From: Silurus meridionalis
Lineage: Eukaryota; Chordata; Actinopteri; Siluriformes; Siluridae
Assembly (NCBI RefSeq): GCF_014805685.1
Contig: NC_060901.1
Location: forward strand, 23,257,905-23,321,904
DNA length: 64,000 nt
Reading direction: 5' to 3'
Both the position numbers and the translations under genes were made by a program. Each line of letters opens with the position of its first letter. Positions within the stretch are counted from its first letter, which is position 1. The notes beneath the pieces are model-generated. The model did no database searches. It saw only the letters and a program-made list of their open reading frames with translations, and was not told where the DNA came from. Shown in pieces: positions 24,575 to 35,975 of the stretch.

Positions 24575-25088
24575 CACACTATATTGGGTCACCTGGTCGA
24601 GTACGGTATGTGATTTTTGAGCATTGCTTTTCACATTTAGTCCAAGTTTCCTCTTATAATTCCCTCCACTCTTCTGGGAAGATGTTCCACTAGATTTTGG
24701 AGTGTGCTTATGGATATTTGTGTTAATCAGCCACAAGGGTGTTACGAAAGGCAGATACCGATGTAGATGAGGAGACCTGGGGTGCAGTCAGAATTCACAT
24801 TTATCCCAAAGGTGTTCAGTAGGGATGAGATCAGAGCTCTATAGCAGCAAGATCTTCCTCTCCAAAGCATGTAAACCAGATCTTCAAGGAGCTCACATTG
24901 TGCACAGGGGCATTGCCATGCTGGAACAGGTTTTGGTTTACAAGTTCAAGTGAATGCAAAATTTAATTATAGCGCTAAAGATGTCCTGTACAATTGAGTG
25001 CCTCCAGATTTGTGGTAACAGTTTGGAGAAGAACCACATATAGCAGGAAAGGCCAGGTGTCCCAATAGTTTTGGAAATATAGTGTATG
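24575..25088 (-). mobile_element. Tc1-derived MITE, near full length
   Basis: Same architecture as 33726-34253 and 36957-37486. The right end is 'caggtgtcccaatagttttgg'. The left end lacks about 12 bp of the terminal repeat ('cactatattgggtcacc'). The interior on the minus strand keeps His-Asn/Asp-Ala-Pro-Val-His-like text near 24895 and 'tggaacatcttcccagaaga' near 24675. Confidence 0.9.
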
Positions 25089-25194
25089 TGTGTGTATATA
25101 TACACTGAAGGGCCCTGAAGTACCACCTCCTCCAGGACATTTAAAGCCCACTTTCTAAAAGGGTGTGCAGACATATGCAATATCAAGACTTTTC

Positions 25195-25512
25195 TATATC
25201 AACCGTAGACTGGCTTTTCCAGCCTTATGTGGTTCTTTCCCAAACTTTTACCCCAAAGTTGAAGGTACATAATTGTATAGGATGTCTTTGGATGTCGTAG
25301 CCTGGAATATTCCCTTTACTCCCTCCCTTCCACAAAGCCACAAAGCCAGCTTCATGAGGATGTGCTTTGGATGGGTTGGAGTGGAACATCTCCTGCTATT
25401 GAGCTATTAACCCTACTGAACCGATTTTGGAATGAATTGGAACGCTTAATGCATCCCAAGCCTCATTACCTCACCTGGATAAATATCAGACTTTGTTAAC
25501 ACCCTTCTTGGA
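25195..25512 (+). mobile_element. Tc1-derived nonautonomous element, 3'-truncated
   Basis: 'ttccagccttatgtggttct', 'gtacataattgtataggatgtc', 'gggttggagtggaacatctcc' and 'cctactgaaccgattttggaatgaattgg' follow the transposase order. It stops near 'acacccttcttgg' with no right terminus. Confidence 0.82.
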
Positions 25513-26304
25513 CTATGTATATCAGTAGTACTGCAAGCTTGACAGCAAGGGTTCATGCATTGCTTATTTGGCAGTTTACTCTGGCACCTGTCTATAGCCT
25601 TACCCCTTAAACCCTTTCAGAAATGTCAGTATTGAGAATCTGTAAAAATCTTACTCAGTGGAAGAAGTGGAAGAATAAAAAAAAAAACTACCATGTATGG
25701 CTGAAACTGTTTTTGTGCCCCAATTCTTTGATCCATAAACTGTACACACTACTTCTCAACATGAATGAAAAGAGCTAGCCCAAGCACCAACAACGATGTG
25801 TTAAAAAAGCTTCGACCCTGAATCTTGTCGTACATAAAAGCGTAATAAAGTTTAAAAATGCCAATCTAAAATAGGTCCGTTCTTGTTTACCTTTGCAGAA
25901 AATCCCTGAATAATTTGTCATTCATAATTCGTACGATGTAGAGCGAGTGAAAAGGTTGCCAGTCGCTTTGCTTAGGGACGAATAACCTTGTTCTCGGCAA
26001 GATTGAAAATGTGTCGTGTAGAGTTAATTGTGTTTCTGGGTGTTGCATTTGGTGGTGTTGTCTAATTAAATAGACGTGTGCTGCCGTTATAGCCTGAATA
26101 TTTTATTAACATGGAAACTATCGACCTACATATCACATAACTGGGGGCGTTAGGAATTCACCGCCTCGAATGCACTAATGGGTTTCAGCAGCCTTGGAAA
26201 AAAACAGCTCATGTGCAAAAGGTGTTCTTTAAATTATTATTATTATTCACATTTCAACCAACCTACATCTGTTTTAGTGTTTGGCCTGCGAAAATAAACC
26301 TGCA
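25513..26304. other. Intergenic, unique
   Basis: No exon or repeat is named. 25800-26190 is unique and base-balanced with several TAAT cores. It may be noncoding regulatory DNA but nothing confirms this. Confidence 0.3.
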
Positions 26305-26790
26305 GTGTAAATACACTCATCGTCCACTTTACAAGTGCAGATATATGCACTTATCAACTCAGCCAATCACGGAGCAGCAGTGCATTACATAAAATCAAGC
26401 AGGTCAAGGAGCGTCAAGTCTTGTTCACATCTAACATCGGAATTGAGAATAAAAAGTGCCATGGATGTGGGTACCGGATGACCTGGTTTGAGTATTTCAA
26501 ATTGAAATTGATTATTATCACATACACTGGTGTGAAAAACAATAAACACTGAGTGGGTGACAGTTCTATGAGTGGAATTGCCTTGTGACAAAGAAACCAT
26601 AATCTTAGCATGAAGATGATTGTGAAAAACTACCATGGAAGATAAGCATGAGATAAACAGCTCAGTGTAATGACAAGACTGGGTTTTTTAGGTGCAGGGA
26701 ATGTGTGCTATACAACCCATGAATCATGAAGTGAAAAACACAACAAAGAACACCCAGAACTGGTGAGCAAGTAGAATCCTGTATCAGAAA
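26305..26790 (+). mobile_element. Decayed DNA transposon, N-terminal transposase region
   Basis: It begins 'acactcatcgtccacttta' and continues with 'cagccaatcacggagcagcagtgcat', 'tggtttgagtatttca', 'gtgtgaaaaacaataaacac' and 'ggaattgccttgtgacaaa'. This is the 5' half of a common fish transposon whose helix-turn-helix region reads Gly-Leu-Ser-Ile-Ser-Glu in intact copies (from memory). No open frame survives. Confidence 0.7.
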
Positions 26791-26794
26791 CATA

Positions 26795-28360
26795 TGGGAC
26801 AGCATTCCTCTCCCAAAACTTGGCCTCCTCGGTTCCCAGATCTATACGGATAGAAGACATGATGCTACACAGTGGTCAATATGATCCTGTCACATGTTTT
26901 TTGATAAAACGTTGTAAACATCAAATTCAAATTTACTTTTGTTTTCCTTAAAATTGTCTGTATTTTTGGAAGATTTACCAGTAGATGATGAGCATTTCTT
27001 GTGTAACTCTTTGCAGTGTCTACTCCTGACTTAAACCCCTGGAGTTTTATTTATAGTGGTTTTCTTATTATTTAAACTTTTGTCTATTTACTCCAGTATT
27101 AGCAGTGTAACAGTATACATATTCGTACTGAGATTTTTACAGGGCTTTTAGTTCCATAGTAGCCATGACAAAAATGTCTGGAGGGGCCAAGGTGGCCATG
27201 AAAGCTAGACATGAGGTGCCCACTAGTGGTCTGGAAGCAGGACTATCCAAGGTAGGATATGGATAAAGAATCATGATTAACCTCCACATTGTTCGGCTTA
27301 TCAAACGTCTCAACCGCTAGCTAATAAATCTTTGGCTTTTCCAACCCTGAAAATGTGTTCCAGACAAGCTTCATTGTTTGTATTTTAATTCCAGTAATCT
27401 TTGTTAATGTATTTGATCTTTGACGAGTCAAGGGTGTAATTTTCCACTGCATTTATGCCTTTCCTGCGTTCAGCTTTTTGACTTACAGCTCGCATGATCT
27501 TCACTTGCAAGTCGTGACTTTTGCGTGGCGCAAATCGCTGTTGTGTGATAACAAGTGTCATTTATTTTCTCCTCGAAACGTGACGTGCAAATTAGACCTC
27601 GTTGGCGCATCTCGAACTCATTAGAACTGCAGAGCAACACTTTTAGTGTTTAATAAAAGCAGCTATAGCCGAACCTGCTTGGAGAGACATGTTGGCTTGA
27701 TGAAAGGCAGGAGGCAGCGACTACATGGGACAGCAGACTTTATCTGACTTCTGACTGCTGACGGTGTTGTGACGAAATCAAAATTGATACTTTGTTTCAG
27801 TAACACTGACACAATGACAAACAAGTCACTCATTAAAAAACGTCTGATTGCACCTGTATTCAAAACTTCAATAGGAACCAATATCATTTGATTGTTATTC
27901 CTAAATATAATAATATATTAAGTGGCAGGCAATGCAATGGTGTGCAAAATCACGACTTTTCTACTTCAAATATTTATTTATCTATCATTGGACACCTATT
28001 TGAAACTACAGAAATGCAAAACACAAGTATTTTGATACAAAAGTCTTTTTTTTTTCACCAACCCCATCAAATACAAATGACAAAATCCTATTTTATATTA
28101 AAATCATAAATACTGCTCATCATGTGTGTGTTTCATTTCTTCATGATTTGCTACGTATGATGTAAACATACATAAGAAGATACAAAAAAAATGAATCCCA
28201 GCTTTAAAACGAATCTTTATTCATACAAATTCTACAATATTGGTGTTTCTATAGTAACAGGTTTCGACATTTCACCTAAAAAATGTGTTATTTAACACCG
28301 AGGGGAGAATTTTTTTTTCTTTGCGATTTCACAGTAACAACAGCTATAACAATCCAGGGA
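26795..28360. other. Intergenic, nothing recognised
   Basis: Unique sequence. 27430-27620 is base-balanced and might be conserved noncoding DNA. A poly-T run lies at 28047-28057. No coding or RNA signal. Confidence 0.35.
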
Positions 28361-28361
28361 A

Positions 28362-28560
28362 GTGGTAGCTCAGTGGTTAAGATGTTGATTGGAAGGTCAT
28401 GATTTCAAATCCCAGCACACACCAAGCTGTTAGAGCGCTCAGCAGTGCAAGCAAACCCCGAAGCGAGGTCCTTAACCCTTAACTCTCAGTTGCGTAAATA
28501 AGATAATTGCGCTGGATGAGGGCATCTACAAACACATGGAAATGTAAAAAAGTAAAAGAA
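28362..28560 (+). mobile_element. SINE-2 copy
   Basis: The head 'gggaagtggtagctcagtgg' holds the A-box-like motif. 'atttcaaatcccagca' is the B-box region. The body keeps 'gtccttaaccctta' and the tail 'gctggatgagggcatcta', followed by a simple 'gtaaaatgtaaaag' 3' repeat typical of SINE/LINE tails. Confidence 0.85.
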
Positions 28561-28704
28561 TGTAAAATGTAAAAGAAAACTGGCAAGGAAACGTTATACA
28601 GTAGGTAAAAGCGTTTACAGGAACTAGCTCGCTTTTGCAGATAACCCAGAGTATTAAATGTTATTAAATGTTAAAGCTGCTATAGGCAGACTAATAAAAC
28701 ACAT

Positions 28705-29790
28705 TAGATCAGAATCAGAATTGGTTTATTGGTCAAGTGTGTTGACACACAAGGAATTTGGATCCAGTTGTTTTTTGACAGACATAAATAACACTATACG
28801 TTTAGCTTGGACTAATGTAGTCATTATAACAACAGTATTGTGAATCAAATACGATAAAGAGGTTACTGTAAAACTTCTGTACAATAAACAAGAGCAATAG
28901 TGTGCGTAACATATGGGGAGGAAGTAATTAATGACTGTTCTGATAATGCAAAACTTATAGATATGAAGCAGAGTATATAATTAAGGTCAGATGTTAATGA
29001 GGTGACTGCCTGAGGAAAGAAACTGTTCCTCTGCCTGGCAGTTTTGGTGAACAAAGTTCTGTAGCAACTGCCAGAATGGAGGAGTTGAAAGAGGTTGTGT
29101 CCAGGGTGTGCCTGTTTTTACTGTTTGCTTCAGTCTGCTCCTGTCCTGTTTTGTTGCCCATCTAAAACAGATGTGCACAGGAATGATTCAATGACTGCAC
29201 AGGAGAGCTGTATCAACAGCTCCTGAAACAGAACATGCTTCCATAATTGGCATAGAAAGTACATGCTCTGCTGGACCTTTTTAAAAACGGAGTTCATGTC
29301 GGTTCAGGTCTTGGGAAATGGTAGTTCCTAGAAACTTGAAGGTCTCCACAGTTGACACAGAGTTTAAAAGTTTGGGTCACTGGATGTGCAGTTGTTAGTA
29401 CAGAGGCAGAATAGAAGTGGGAGGAGAATACATCCCTGAGGATCGCCAGTGCTGTCTGTCCGATTACTGGATGTAACCCCGAATAGCTTTACCTGTTGTT
29501 TCCTGGCTGTCAGGAAGCTGGCGATACATTGACAGATGGCAAAGGGTATAGTGAGCTTTAGGAGTTTGGAGTGGAGACTTTCTGGAATTAGTGCATTAAA
29601 AGCCGAACTGAAGTCGACATTTAGAATCTTGGCATGTGTCCTTGAGCAGTCAAGGTGTGGCAGAATGTAGAGCTGTTCCATTATTTTCTTTAGGTGGGCC
29701 AATACCAGCTCCTCAAAGGTCTTCATGACAACAGATGTCAGAGCGAAAGGCCTGTAGTGATATGGTCGATTGTTTAAAGCAGGAGGGGAA
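28705..29790 (-). mobile_element. L2/Rex1-like LINE remnant, 5' truncated
   Basis: Minus strand. RT starts near 29770 with Tyr-Arg-Pro-Phe-Ala-Leu-Thr-Ser-Val and continues with the catalytic-motif text Val-Asp-Phe-Ser-Ser-Ala-Phe and Gly-Asp-Pro-Gln-Gly-Cys. About 20 residues are missing between finger and palm, and the segment that would carry the Phe-Ala-Asp-Asp box is deleted. The C-terminal region near 29000-29060 keeps Thr-Lys-Thr-Ala-Arg-Gln-Arg-Asn-Ser-Phe-Phe-Pro. The 3' end is 'cttgaccaataaaccaattctgattctgat'-like (28705-28735), the usual tail of this clade. Non-functional. Confidence 0.88.
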
Positions 29791-30417
29791 TTTAATTTTT
29801 TATGGTTGTTTTCCCTGGTGTGTAATAAAGCTCCGACCCGATTTTTTTTTACCTTCATGCCTTTTTGCTCTTCTGTCATTTTTCTGACAACCCACAAATG
29901 ATTACCATGGGCTAATAAACAAGGCACTCGCCGATGCAAGAAGTTGTTTTTTTTCCGTTGTTTTTTTTTTCTTGCAGTGAATGCAATGACACATTTTAAT
30001 GGAAGACTCGAGATGGACTGACATTTCATTTTCCACAGCGAGTAGTGATTGCGCGTTAGTAAATTCTCTGAACTCATTACTGCTCTTAATATGCACTTGT
30101 CTACTTGCGCATGCATTTGACCTTTGAGAGAATCTTCATCGCCGTCTTATAAGATTTCTTTCTTTACCAACCCGACTAAAGTTTGTTAGATGACACGATA
30201 GAGGATTGAGAGTGGGGAATTGAGTGAACTTTGATTGGTACCAGAGCCTGGAAGAAGATCTCCAACATCTTAACTGGAAATATAAAAGAACTTAAACTTC
30301 CTCAGAGGGTAGGGTCTGCTCAACCTTTTCCTGCACACAGCCTCTGAGTCGACATTCCTTTTCAGTTTGTTGCATTGGACACCATGGTATCTACAGGTGT
30401 CAACCAGCATAATAACT
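29791..30417. other. Intergenic, nothing recognised
   Basis: Unique sequence with poly-T tracts at 29843-29850 and 29945-29970. An open frame continues rightward from the LINE RT to 30116, but the added part has no RT similarity. Confidence 0.4.
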
Positions 30418-31004
30418 TGATCTATGATGGTAATTGGACTGGTTTTGATCTTTTCTCCTAGCTGGTTTTTCTCCTTTTCTTTCCGTAATCAGAGGACTGG
30501 TTCTTGTTTAATGTGTAGTGAATGAGATAGGATCTTGTCCTCCTCCTCATGTTGTCTTTAGGGCTGTATTTGCTTATCTTCCTTCTGTAGTTAATGGAAA
30601 AGGTTGTGTTCCTCTTCCTCTGTAGTCAGTAGAGCTGGTTCTTGTCCTTGTTTTGCTGTAATCAATGGTACTGGTTGTGTTCTTCTTTTTGCTGTAGTCA
30701 GTGGGGCTGGATCTTGTCCCCTTAAACCTGTAGCCAAAGAGACAAGATTTTGTCCTTTTCCTTAATTAGTCATTGGGACTGATTGCGTTCCTCTTCCTCG
30801 GAAGTCAGTATAACTGTTTTTGTCCTTGTCCTTGTTTGGACTGGTTCTTGTCCTCTTCTTATTAAAGTCAATAGGGTTGATTATTATCCACTTTCCCTGT
30901 AATCAGTGCAGTTGGTTCTCATCTTCTTCCTGTTTTATCCAATGTTCGTGGTCGTCTTGTTTCAGTAGTCAATAGGCCTGGTTCTTGTACTCGTTCTCCT
31001 GTAG
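30418..31004. repeat. Degenerate minisatellite, old part
   Basis: Repeated loose units built on 'tgtagtcagtggggctggttcttgtcctc'. Spacing varies (roughly 36-60 bp) and divergence is high. It merges on the right into the clean 36-bp array. Confidence 0.75.
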
Positions 31005-31362
31005 TCAATAGGGCTGGTTATCATCCACTTCCTATTCATGACAACAGGGCTGGTTCTGATCCACTTTCTATTGTAGTCAATGGGGCTGGTTCTCATCCAC
31101 ATTCTATTGTAATAAATGGGGCTGGTTCTCATCCACATCCTATTGTAGTCAATGGGGCTGGTTCTTATCCACTTCCTATTGTAGTCAATGGGGCTGGTTC
31201 TCATCCACTTCCTATTGTAATAAATGGGGCTGGTTCTCATCCACTTCCTATTGTAATCAATGGGGCTGGTTCTCATCCACTTCCTATTGTAGTCAATGGG
31301 GCTGGTTCTCATCCACTTCCTATTGTAATAAATGGGGCTGGTTCTCATCCACTTCCATGCCA
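31005..31362. repeat. 36-bp minisatellite, homogeneous part
   Basis: About ten 36-bp units with the core 'ggggctggttctcatccac', separated by 'gtagtcaat' or 'gtaataaat' variants. Because 36 is a multiple of 3, the minus strand stays open for 144 codons (30962-31396) with a 12-residue repeat. This frame is a by-product, not a gene. Confidence 0.95.
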
Positions 31363-31379
31363 TGACCTTTGCATGCCTC

Positions 31380-32448
31380 CGTTTAATATGTTTCATTCAC
31401 AGTTTTTCTCAGTTGCTTTGAAGCATTTCTCGAATCATCCTTAATGTTTGCAAACCAGGAAGTGCATTTTTTCAAAACAATTTGTACAAACAATACATTG
31501 GATTTCTTGCTTTTCTCAAAATCCTTAAATCATCTCTCAAAAGTAAGTATTTGTGTCACTGAACATCTCATTGCCATTAGAATGAAAAGTGACTCCTTGA
31601 TGTGGAGGTTGAACAAGCAGTTTTGAGAATTTCATTTCTGATCTGAGAAACACTCCGAATCAACTAAAAAAAACAATTAAGCAGTATAAAGCAATGAACT
31701 TTGATAGTGAAAATACAATGACAGATACAAATATAATGCAAAAATGTTTTCAAATTGGACCCCAATTTGAGAAACATAGATTTACACCGTGGGTTACCGC
31801 TCCACACGTTCTTCGATGCCTGTGGTGTAAATGTTATTATTTCATACCTATTGCAGTGTCCTTATGTAGAAACTAGAACATTCAGGATTTGGCCTTTAAT
31901 ATAACTGGCTCATTAGAATACTGCAATCCCCCCTCTCTCTTGTCCTTCGTGCTAAAAGCGATGAAAGTAATGATGGCCGTGTGTAGTAAACAAGGCAGAA
32001 GAAAGAGATAACTCAAGCTCTCATTCCAAAAAGACAGCTAGCATGCCGAGCCACTCATGAATCACCCTCGGGAGAGATATTTATTCCTGCCAATTACACA
32101 GGAAATGAGTACATTTATCTATCTAGCCATCTCTCTATTTCTTTCTCTCTCTTTCTGTCACATGCACACGCAGTTAGACATGCTGCAGCGGTCAGTCCTC
32201 TGATAAAGTCTAATATGCAACACGAAAATCAATAAAAAAAGGAAAAACGCATGACATACGTTGTAGGAAAAATGTAATTCAAAATTACAATGGGACAAAA
32301 AATATGATCAATTTTTACTATGCCATGCTATTAGGTGTTGTAATTGGCATCCAATGAAAACAGTTATCTTTATGTCAGATGCTTTGGCATTTAAGTCTTT
32401 ATCGGGGAGGGGGGTGGGGATGGGGTAGTGTACATCTGAGTAATGTAC
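31380..32448. other. Intergenic, unique
   Basis: No exon. 31950-32140 is a unique, base-balanced segment followed by a short CTAT/CTCT simple repeat (32115-32155). A G-rich tract lies at 32404-32428. Confidence 0.35.
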
Positions 32449-32724
32449 ACTGACCACATTATATAAAAAACCTTCTTTCGGCTTCTCCCATTAGGTGTCG
32501 CCACAGCGGACCATCCGCATGTTTGATTTGGCACATGTTTTTACGCTGGATGCCCTTCCTAACGCAACCCTCCCCATTTATCCGGGCTTGGGACGGCACT
32601 GAGGCTTGTGCAACCCTAATGGCTGGGGTTGGTTCCCTAACCGGGGATTGAACCCGGCCGCAGCGGTGAGAGCACCGCATCCTAACCACTAGACCACTAG
32701 GGAACCAACTGACCAAATTATATA
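32449..32724 (-). mobile_element. tRNA-Glu-derived SINE (SINE-3), copy 2, with TSD
   Basis: Same structure and strand as copy 1: tRNA-Glu-like head at about 32635-32703, body, and RTE-type tail at about 32473-32510. It is flanked by a 17-bp duplication with one mismatch: 'actgaccacattatata' at 32449-32465 and 'actgaccaaattatata' at 32708-32724. Confidence 0.92.
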
Positions 32725-33283
32725 ATATCATGTAATTAAATTAGATAATTTTTTTAATACTTCGGCCAGATGAAACAGAAATAGGACTTTCTGGCTATAA
32801 ATTAAGGATCTAAAATTTATTTTAAAAACTTTTTTTCTTTTTTTTTTGGCAAGAATTCAGCAACATCTATTAGGTTTTTCTAGAACCCAGATTTGGAAGC
32901 CATATACCTGAAATTAAGTCAGAAAAGCTCTAAGCACACACCTTGATTTAACCTTAAATCATGTAAATTGTTATAAATATCCTGTCCACTCATAAGCAGC
33001 CTTTCATGAATTAAAAAAAAAAGAATCTAGCTAAGACACCCGTTAACATGGTTGTCGAATGGGATTCTATTCAAAATCTACTGAGCTGAAAAAAAAATCA
33101 AAAGAACATATTACTGTTCATTTCTGTAATGCTATTCATCAGGAGGGAGTTGAAAATCCATTCATCACCCTGACAAAAAAACAGGACATAAATTTCTCGT
33201 TTCTTAGAATCATGTAGTACATCAACATTTCATCAAAATGCCTGATATGTTGGTCCGAGCAAATGTATACTATGTTGACAAAA
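32725..33283. other. Intergenic, AT-rich
   Basis: Poly-T and poly-A tracts (32827-32847, 33010-33022). No gene or named repeat. Confidence 0.45.
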
Positions 33284-33562
33284 AAAAAGGGTGTTAGTAA
33301 AGTAATGATGTAGGTGAGGTGAGCAGACCTGAGGTGGACTCAGTATTCCAATTCATCCCATAGGTATTCAATAGGGTTGAGGTCTAAGCTCTGTAGCTGG
33401 CCATTCAAGATGTTCCACTACAACCCATGTAAACCATATCTTCCTTTAGCTTACCACATCCGAAGACATCCAATACAATTGTATTCCTTCATCTTTATGG
33501 TGACAGTTTGAGATAGAACCACGTATGGCTGGAAATTCCCATTCATTGATCCATATAGTGTG
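33284..33562 (-). mobile_element. Tc1-derived fragment
   Basis: Minus-strand transposase text: 'ccttacttt..' end, 'aaccctattgaatacctatgggatgaattgg' near 33352-33380, and a left arm ending 'cactatatggatcaatg'. The 3' third is missing. Confidence 0.8.
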
Positions 33563-33725
33563 TCTATTTTGTGAAATACTGCATTCGGCTTGAATCCTGT
33601 GGTTATGTACTGTAGTTTTCAAATTATTTACATCTGCTGCTTTCTAAAATGCATGCTACACAACTACACACTTTTCAGATCGCTTTCTAGAAGAGATACA
33701 TATTGTATACATATTACATATACAG

Positions 33726-34253
33726 TACACTATATTGCCAAAAGTATTGGGTCACCTGGTCATTGATATGGTATGTGGTTTTTGAGCGTTGCATTCCACA
33801 TTTAATCCCAATTCACTCTTAATTCCTTCCACTCTTCTGAGAAGATGTTTCACTAGATTTTGGAGTGTGTTTATGGATATTTGTCTTCATCAGCCACAAG
33901 GGGATTTCGAAAGACAGGTACTGATGTAGGTAAGGAGACCTGGGGTGCAGTCAGCATTCACATTCATCCCAAAGGTGTTCAGTAGGAATGAGATCAGAGC
34001 TCTATAGCAGCAAGATCTTCCTCTCCAAAGCATGTAAACCAGATCTTCAAGGAGCTCACATTGTGCACAGGGGCATCGCCATGTTGGAACAGGTTCAGGT
34101 ATAAAGGTTTAAGGGAATGCAAAATTTTATTATAGTGCCATCTAAAGACGTCCTGTACAATCGAGTCCCTCCAGATTTGTGGTAACAGTTTGGAAAAGAA
34201 CCACATATAGCAGGAAAGATCAGGCGACCCAATACTTTTGGCAATATAGTGTA
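33726..34253 (-). mobile_element. Tc1-derived MITE with intact 33-bp TIRs
   Basis: Inverted terminal repeats at 33726-33758 and 34221-34253 differ at one of 33 positions and begin with TA, the Tc1/mariner target dinucleotide. The 528-bp length cannot encode a full transposase of about 340 residues. The interior retains only C-terminal transposase text on the minus strand (for example Asp-Ala-Pro-Val-His near 34070-34085). It must have been moved by a transposase supplied elsewhere. Confidence 0.95.
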
Positions 34254-34479
34254 TGTATGTAGTATATGTATACTATATGTATCCCTTATCCTGCAAAAGT
34301 AAAAGGGATTATATTGATTTAATTTAAGTATTTGCTAGTAGGTTGATCAGCTGCTTGAAATTCTTTTTAGCGTGACCAAACTAGGGTTCCCTTTACAGGG
34401 GGGTTTAGAGGGCAATCAAAACTTATGAGCTACAACTGAATCTGAATTCACACATCTTGCCATTACATTTATGGGATTT

Positions 34480-34645
34480 GGCAGGCACCCTTACTCATAG
34501 CAAATACAAATTTTTTCATTCATACAACTGAGCAGCTATGGGGTTAAAGGCTGTGCTCAGGGGGCCAGGAGCTTGGTGTGGCCAGGATTTGAACTCGGGG
34601 TCTTCAGATCCAATAACTTAACCACTAAGCTACCACCTCCCCATT
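34480..34645 (-). mobile_element. SINE-2 copy
   Basis: On the minus strand: head 'ggggaggtggtagcttagtgg', 'gagttcaaatcctggcc', body and a tail with 'gggtgcctgccaaatccc'. It matches 18300-18478 and 47725-47875. Confidence 0.82.
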
Positions 34646-35026
34646 ACACCAAACCCCATTCTAGTAAATATTTTGTAATAACCCTAAGGATAAATGGCGA
34701 TGGAAACAATATAAGACGGGAAAAACTGTAGTGACCGCAAGTATTAAAATATATTTAGCATTTTTCTTTCATCTCATATTACTTTTCCTCAACATATCCC
34801 TTTTACAGGCTTTGTACTCTCTAGCAATGGTCCTGGTACTACTTTCGATCAGAACCTGCTACAATAGACTAACACTTGAAATGAGTGCAAAAGGGTTTGA
34901 TAAAAGAAAATGGTTTCAGACATAGAAAGTGAAATTGCTGGATCTAGTAACGCAATCGTACACGAAGAACATGAAAATTCTATTCTTTGCCTATTCAAGT
35001 TTGTTAGAAAACCAGGGTCAGCTGTG

Positions 35027-35764
35027 ATATAGTGCTTCTGAAGCAGAGAGGGCCAACAGGGGCAGCTTGGGGGTGCTCGAATGGCCAACTTTATAGTCAC
35101 TAACCCAGAGCTTTAATTGTTAAGCCATCACGACCCCCTTGTGCCAGGAACCCACAGGGCAACTTGCCAGAGCTGGGGCATGTTCTCCAGTCTCCTAACC
35201 AGCAAGCCAGACCCTTAATCATTCAGCCATCATTACCTCTTGCTGAAGGGCACAACTGGGGCAACTTGGTGGTGCTGGGACTTGAACTTTTTGATCAGTA
35301 ACCCAGAGCCTTACTTGTTAGGTCATCACTTTTGATAGAACTAAATAGGGGCAGTTTGTTGGTGCTTAACTTAATCATTACATCATAAAGAGTGAGCTGG
35401 CTCAAGGGCTCAAAAGGGGTAGCTTGGTGGTGCTGTGGTTTGAATGGCCAAATTTCTGGTCAAACCAGAGCTTTAGCTGTTAAGCCATCTCTACCGCCCT
35501 TTTAATAGCCCCCATTAGGGGCAGCTTGCTGGTGCTGGTGCTTAATCCCCAATCGCCTGATCATTAAGCCAGCAACCTAAATATTAGGCCACCACTACCC
35601 TCATGCTAAAGGCCTCAACCATGGTAGCTTAGAGTTGGGTAGCTGGGCAATGGTAGTTTAATGGTGAAGGCTCTGGGTTTCTGATCCTAAGGTTGGGGGG
35701 CAGTAACATCGCTAACCCTGCACTTTGACCCCAGCCTCCTGACAAGCTGGGATATGCGAAAGAA
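35027..35764 (-). repeat. Tandem array of SINE-derived units
   Basis: Irregular repetition of the reverse SINE body: 'ggggcagcttggtggtgctgg', then 'taacccagagctttaattgttaagccatca', returns at about 35050, 35155, 35250, 35345, 35415, 35515 and 35610, a spacing of about 70-105 bp. Each unit is a partial SINE (body plus A-box end). The array is a satellite made from SINE pieces rather than independent insertions. Confidence 0.75.
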
Positions 35765-35768
35765 TCTT

Positions 35769-35975
35769 AGGGGAAGTGGTAGCTCATTGGTTAAGGCTCT
35801 GGGTTACTGAGTGGAAGGTCGTGCTTGCCAAGCTGGCACTTTTGGGCTCTTGAGCAAGGCCCTTAACCCACTGTGCTCCAGGTGTGCTGTAACATGGCTG
35901 ACTCTGCACACTGACCCTAGCTCCCTAACATCGCTGGGATCGGTGAAGAAAGAATTTCACATAGGTATTTTATAT
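35769..35975 (+). mobile_element. SINE-1 copy
   Basis: Head 'ggggaagtggtagctcattggttaaggctctggg', a body with 'cttgagcaaggcccttaaccc' and 'ctgacccta', and the tail 'agaatttcacat'. The B box is damaged by a deletion after 'ggaaggtcgtg'. It abuts the SINE-derived array on its left, in the opposite orientation. Confidence 0.85.

Noticed and set aside
29364..30116. 250-codon minus-strand frame as a host gene
   Set aside because: Its C-terminal half is LINE reverse transcriptase text with internal deletions; the N-terminal half has no similarity and is chance extension.
30962..31396. 144-codon frame with 12-residue repeats as a gene
   Set aside because: It is created by a 36-bp minisatellite; there are no domain, promoter or splice features.
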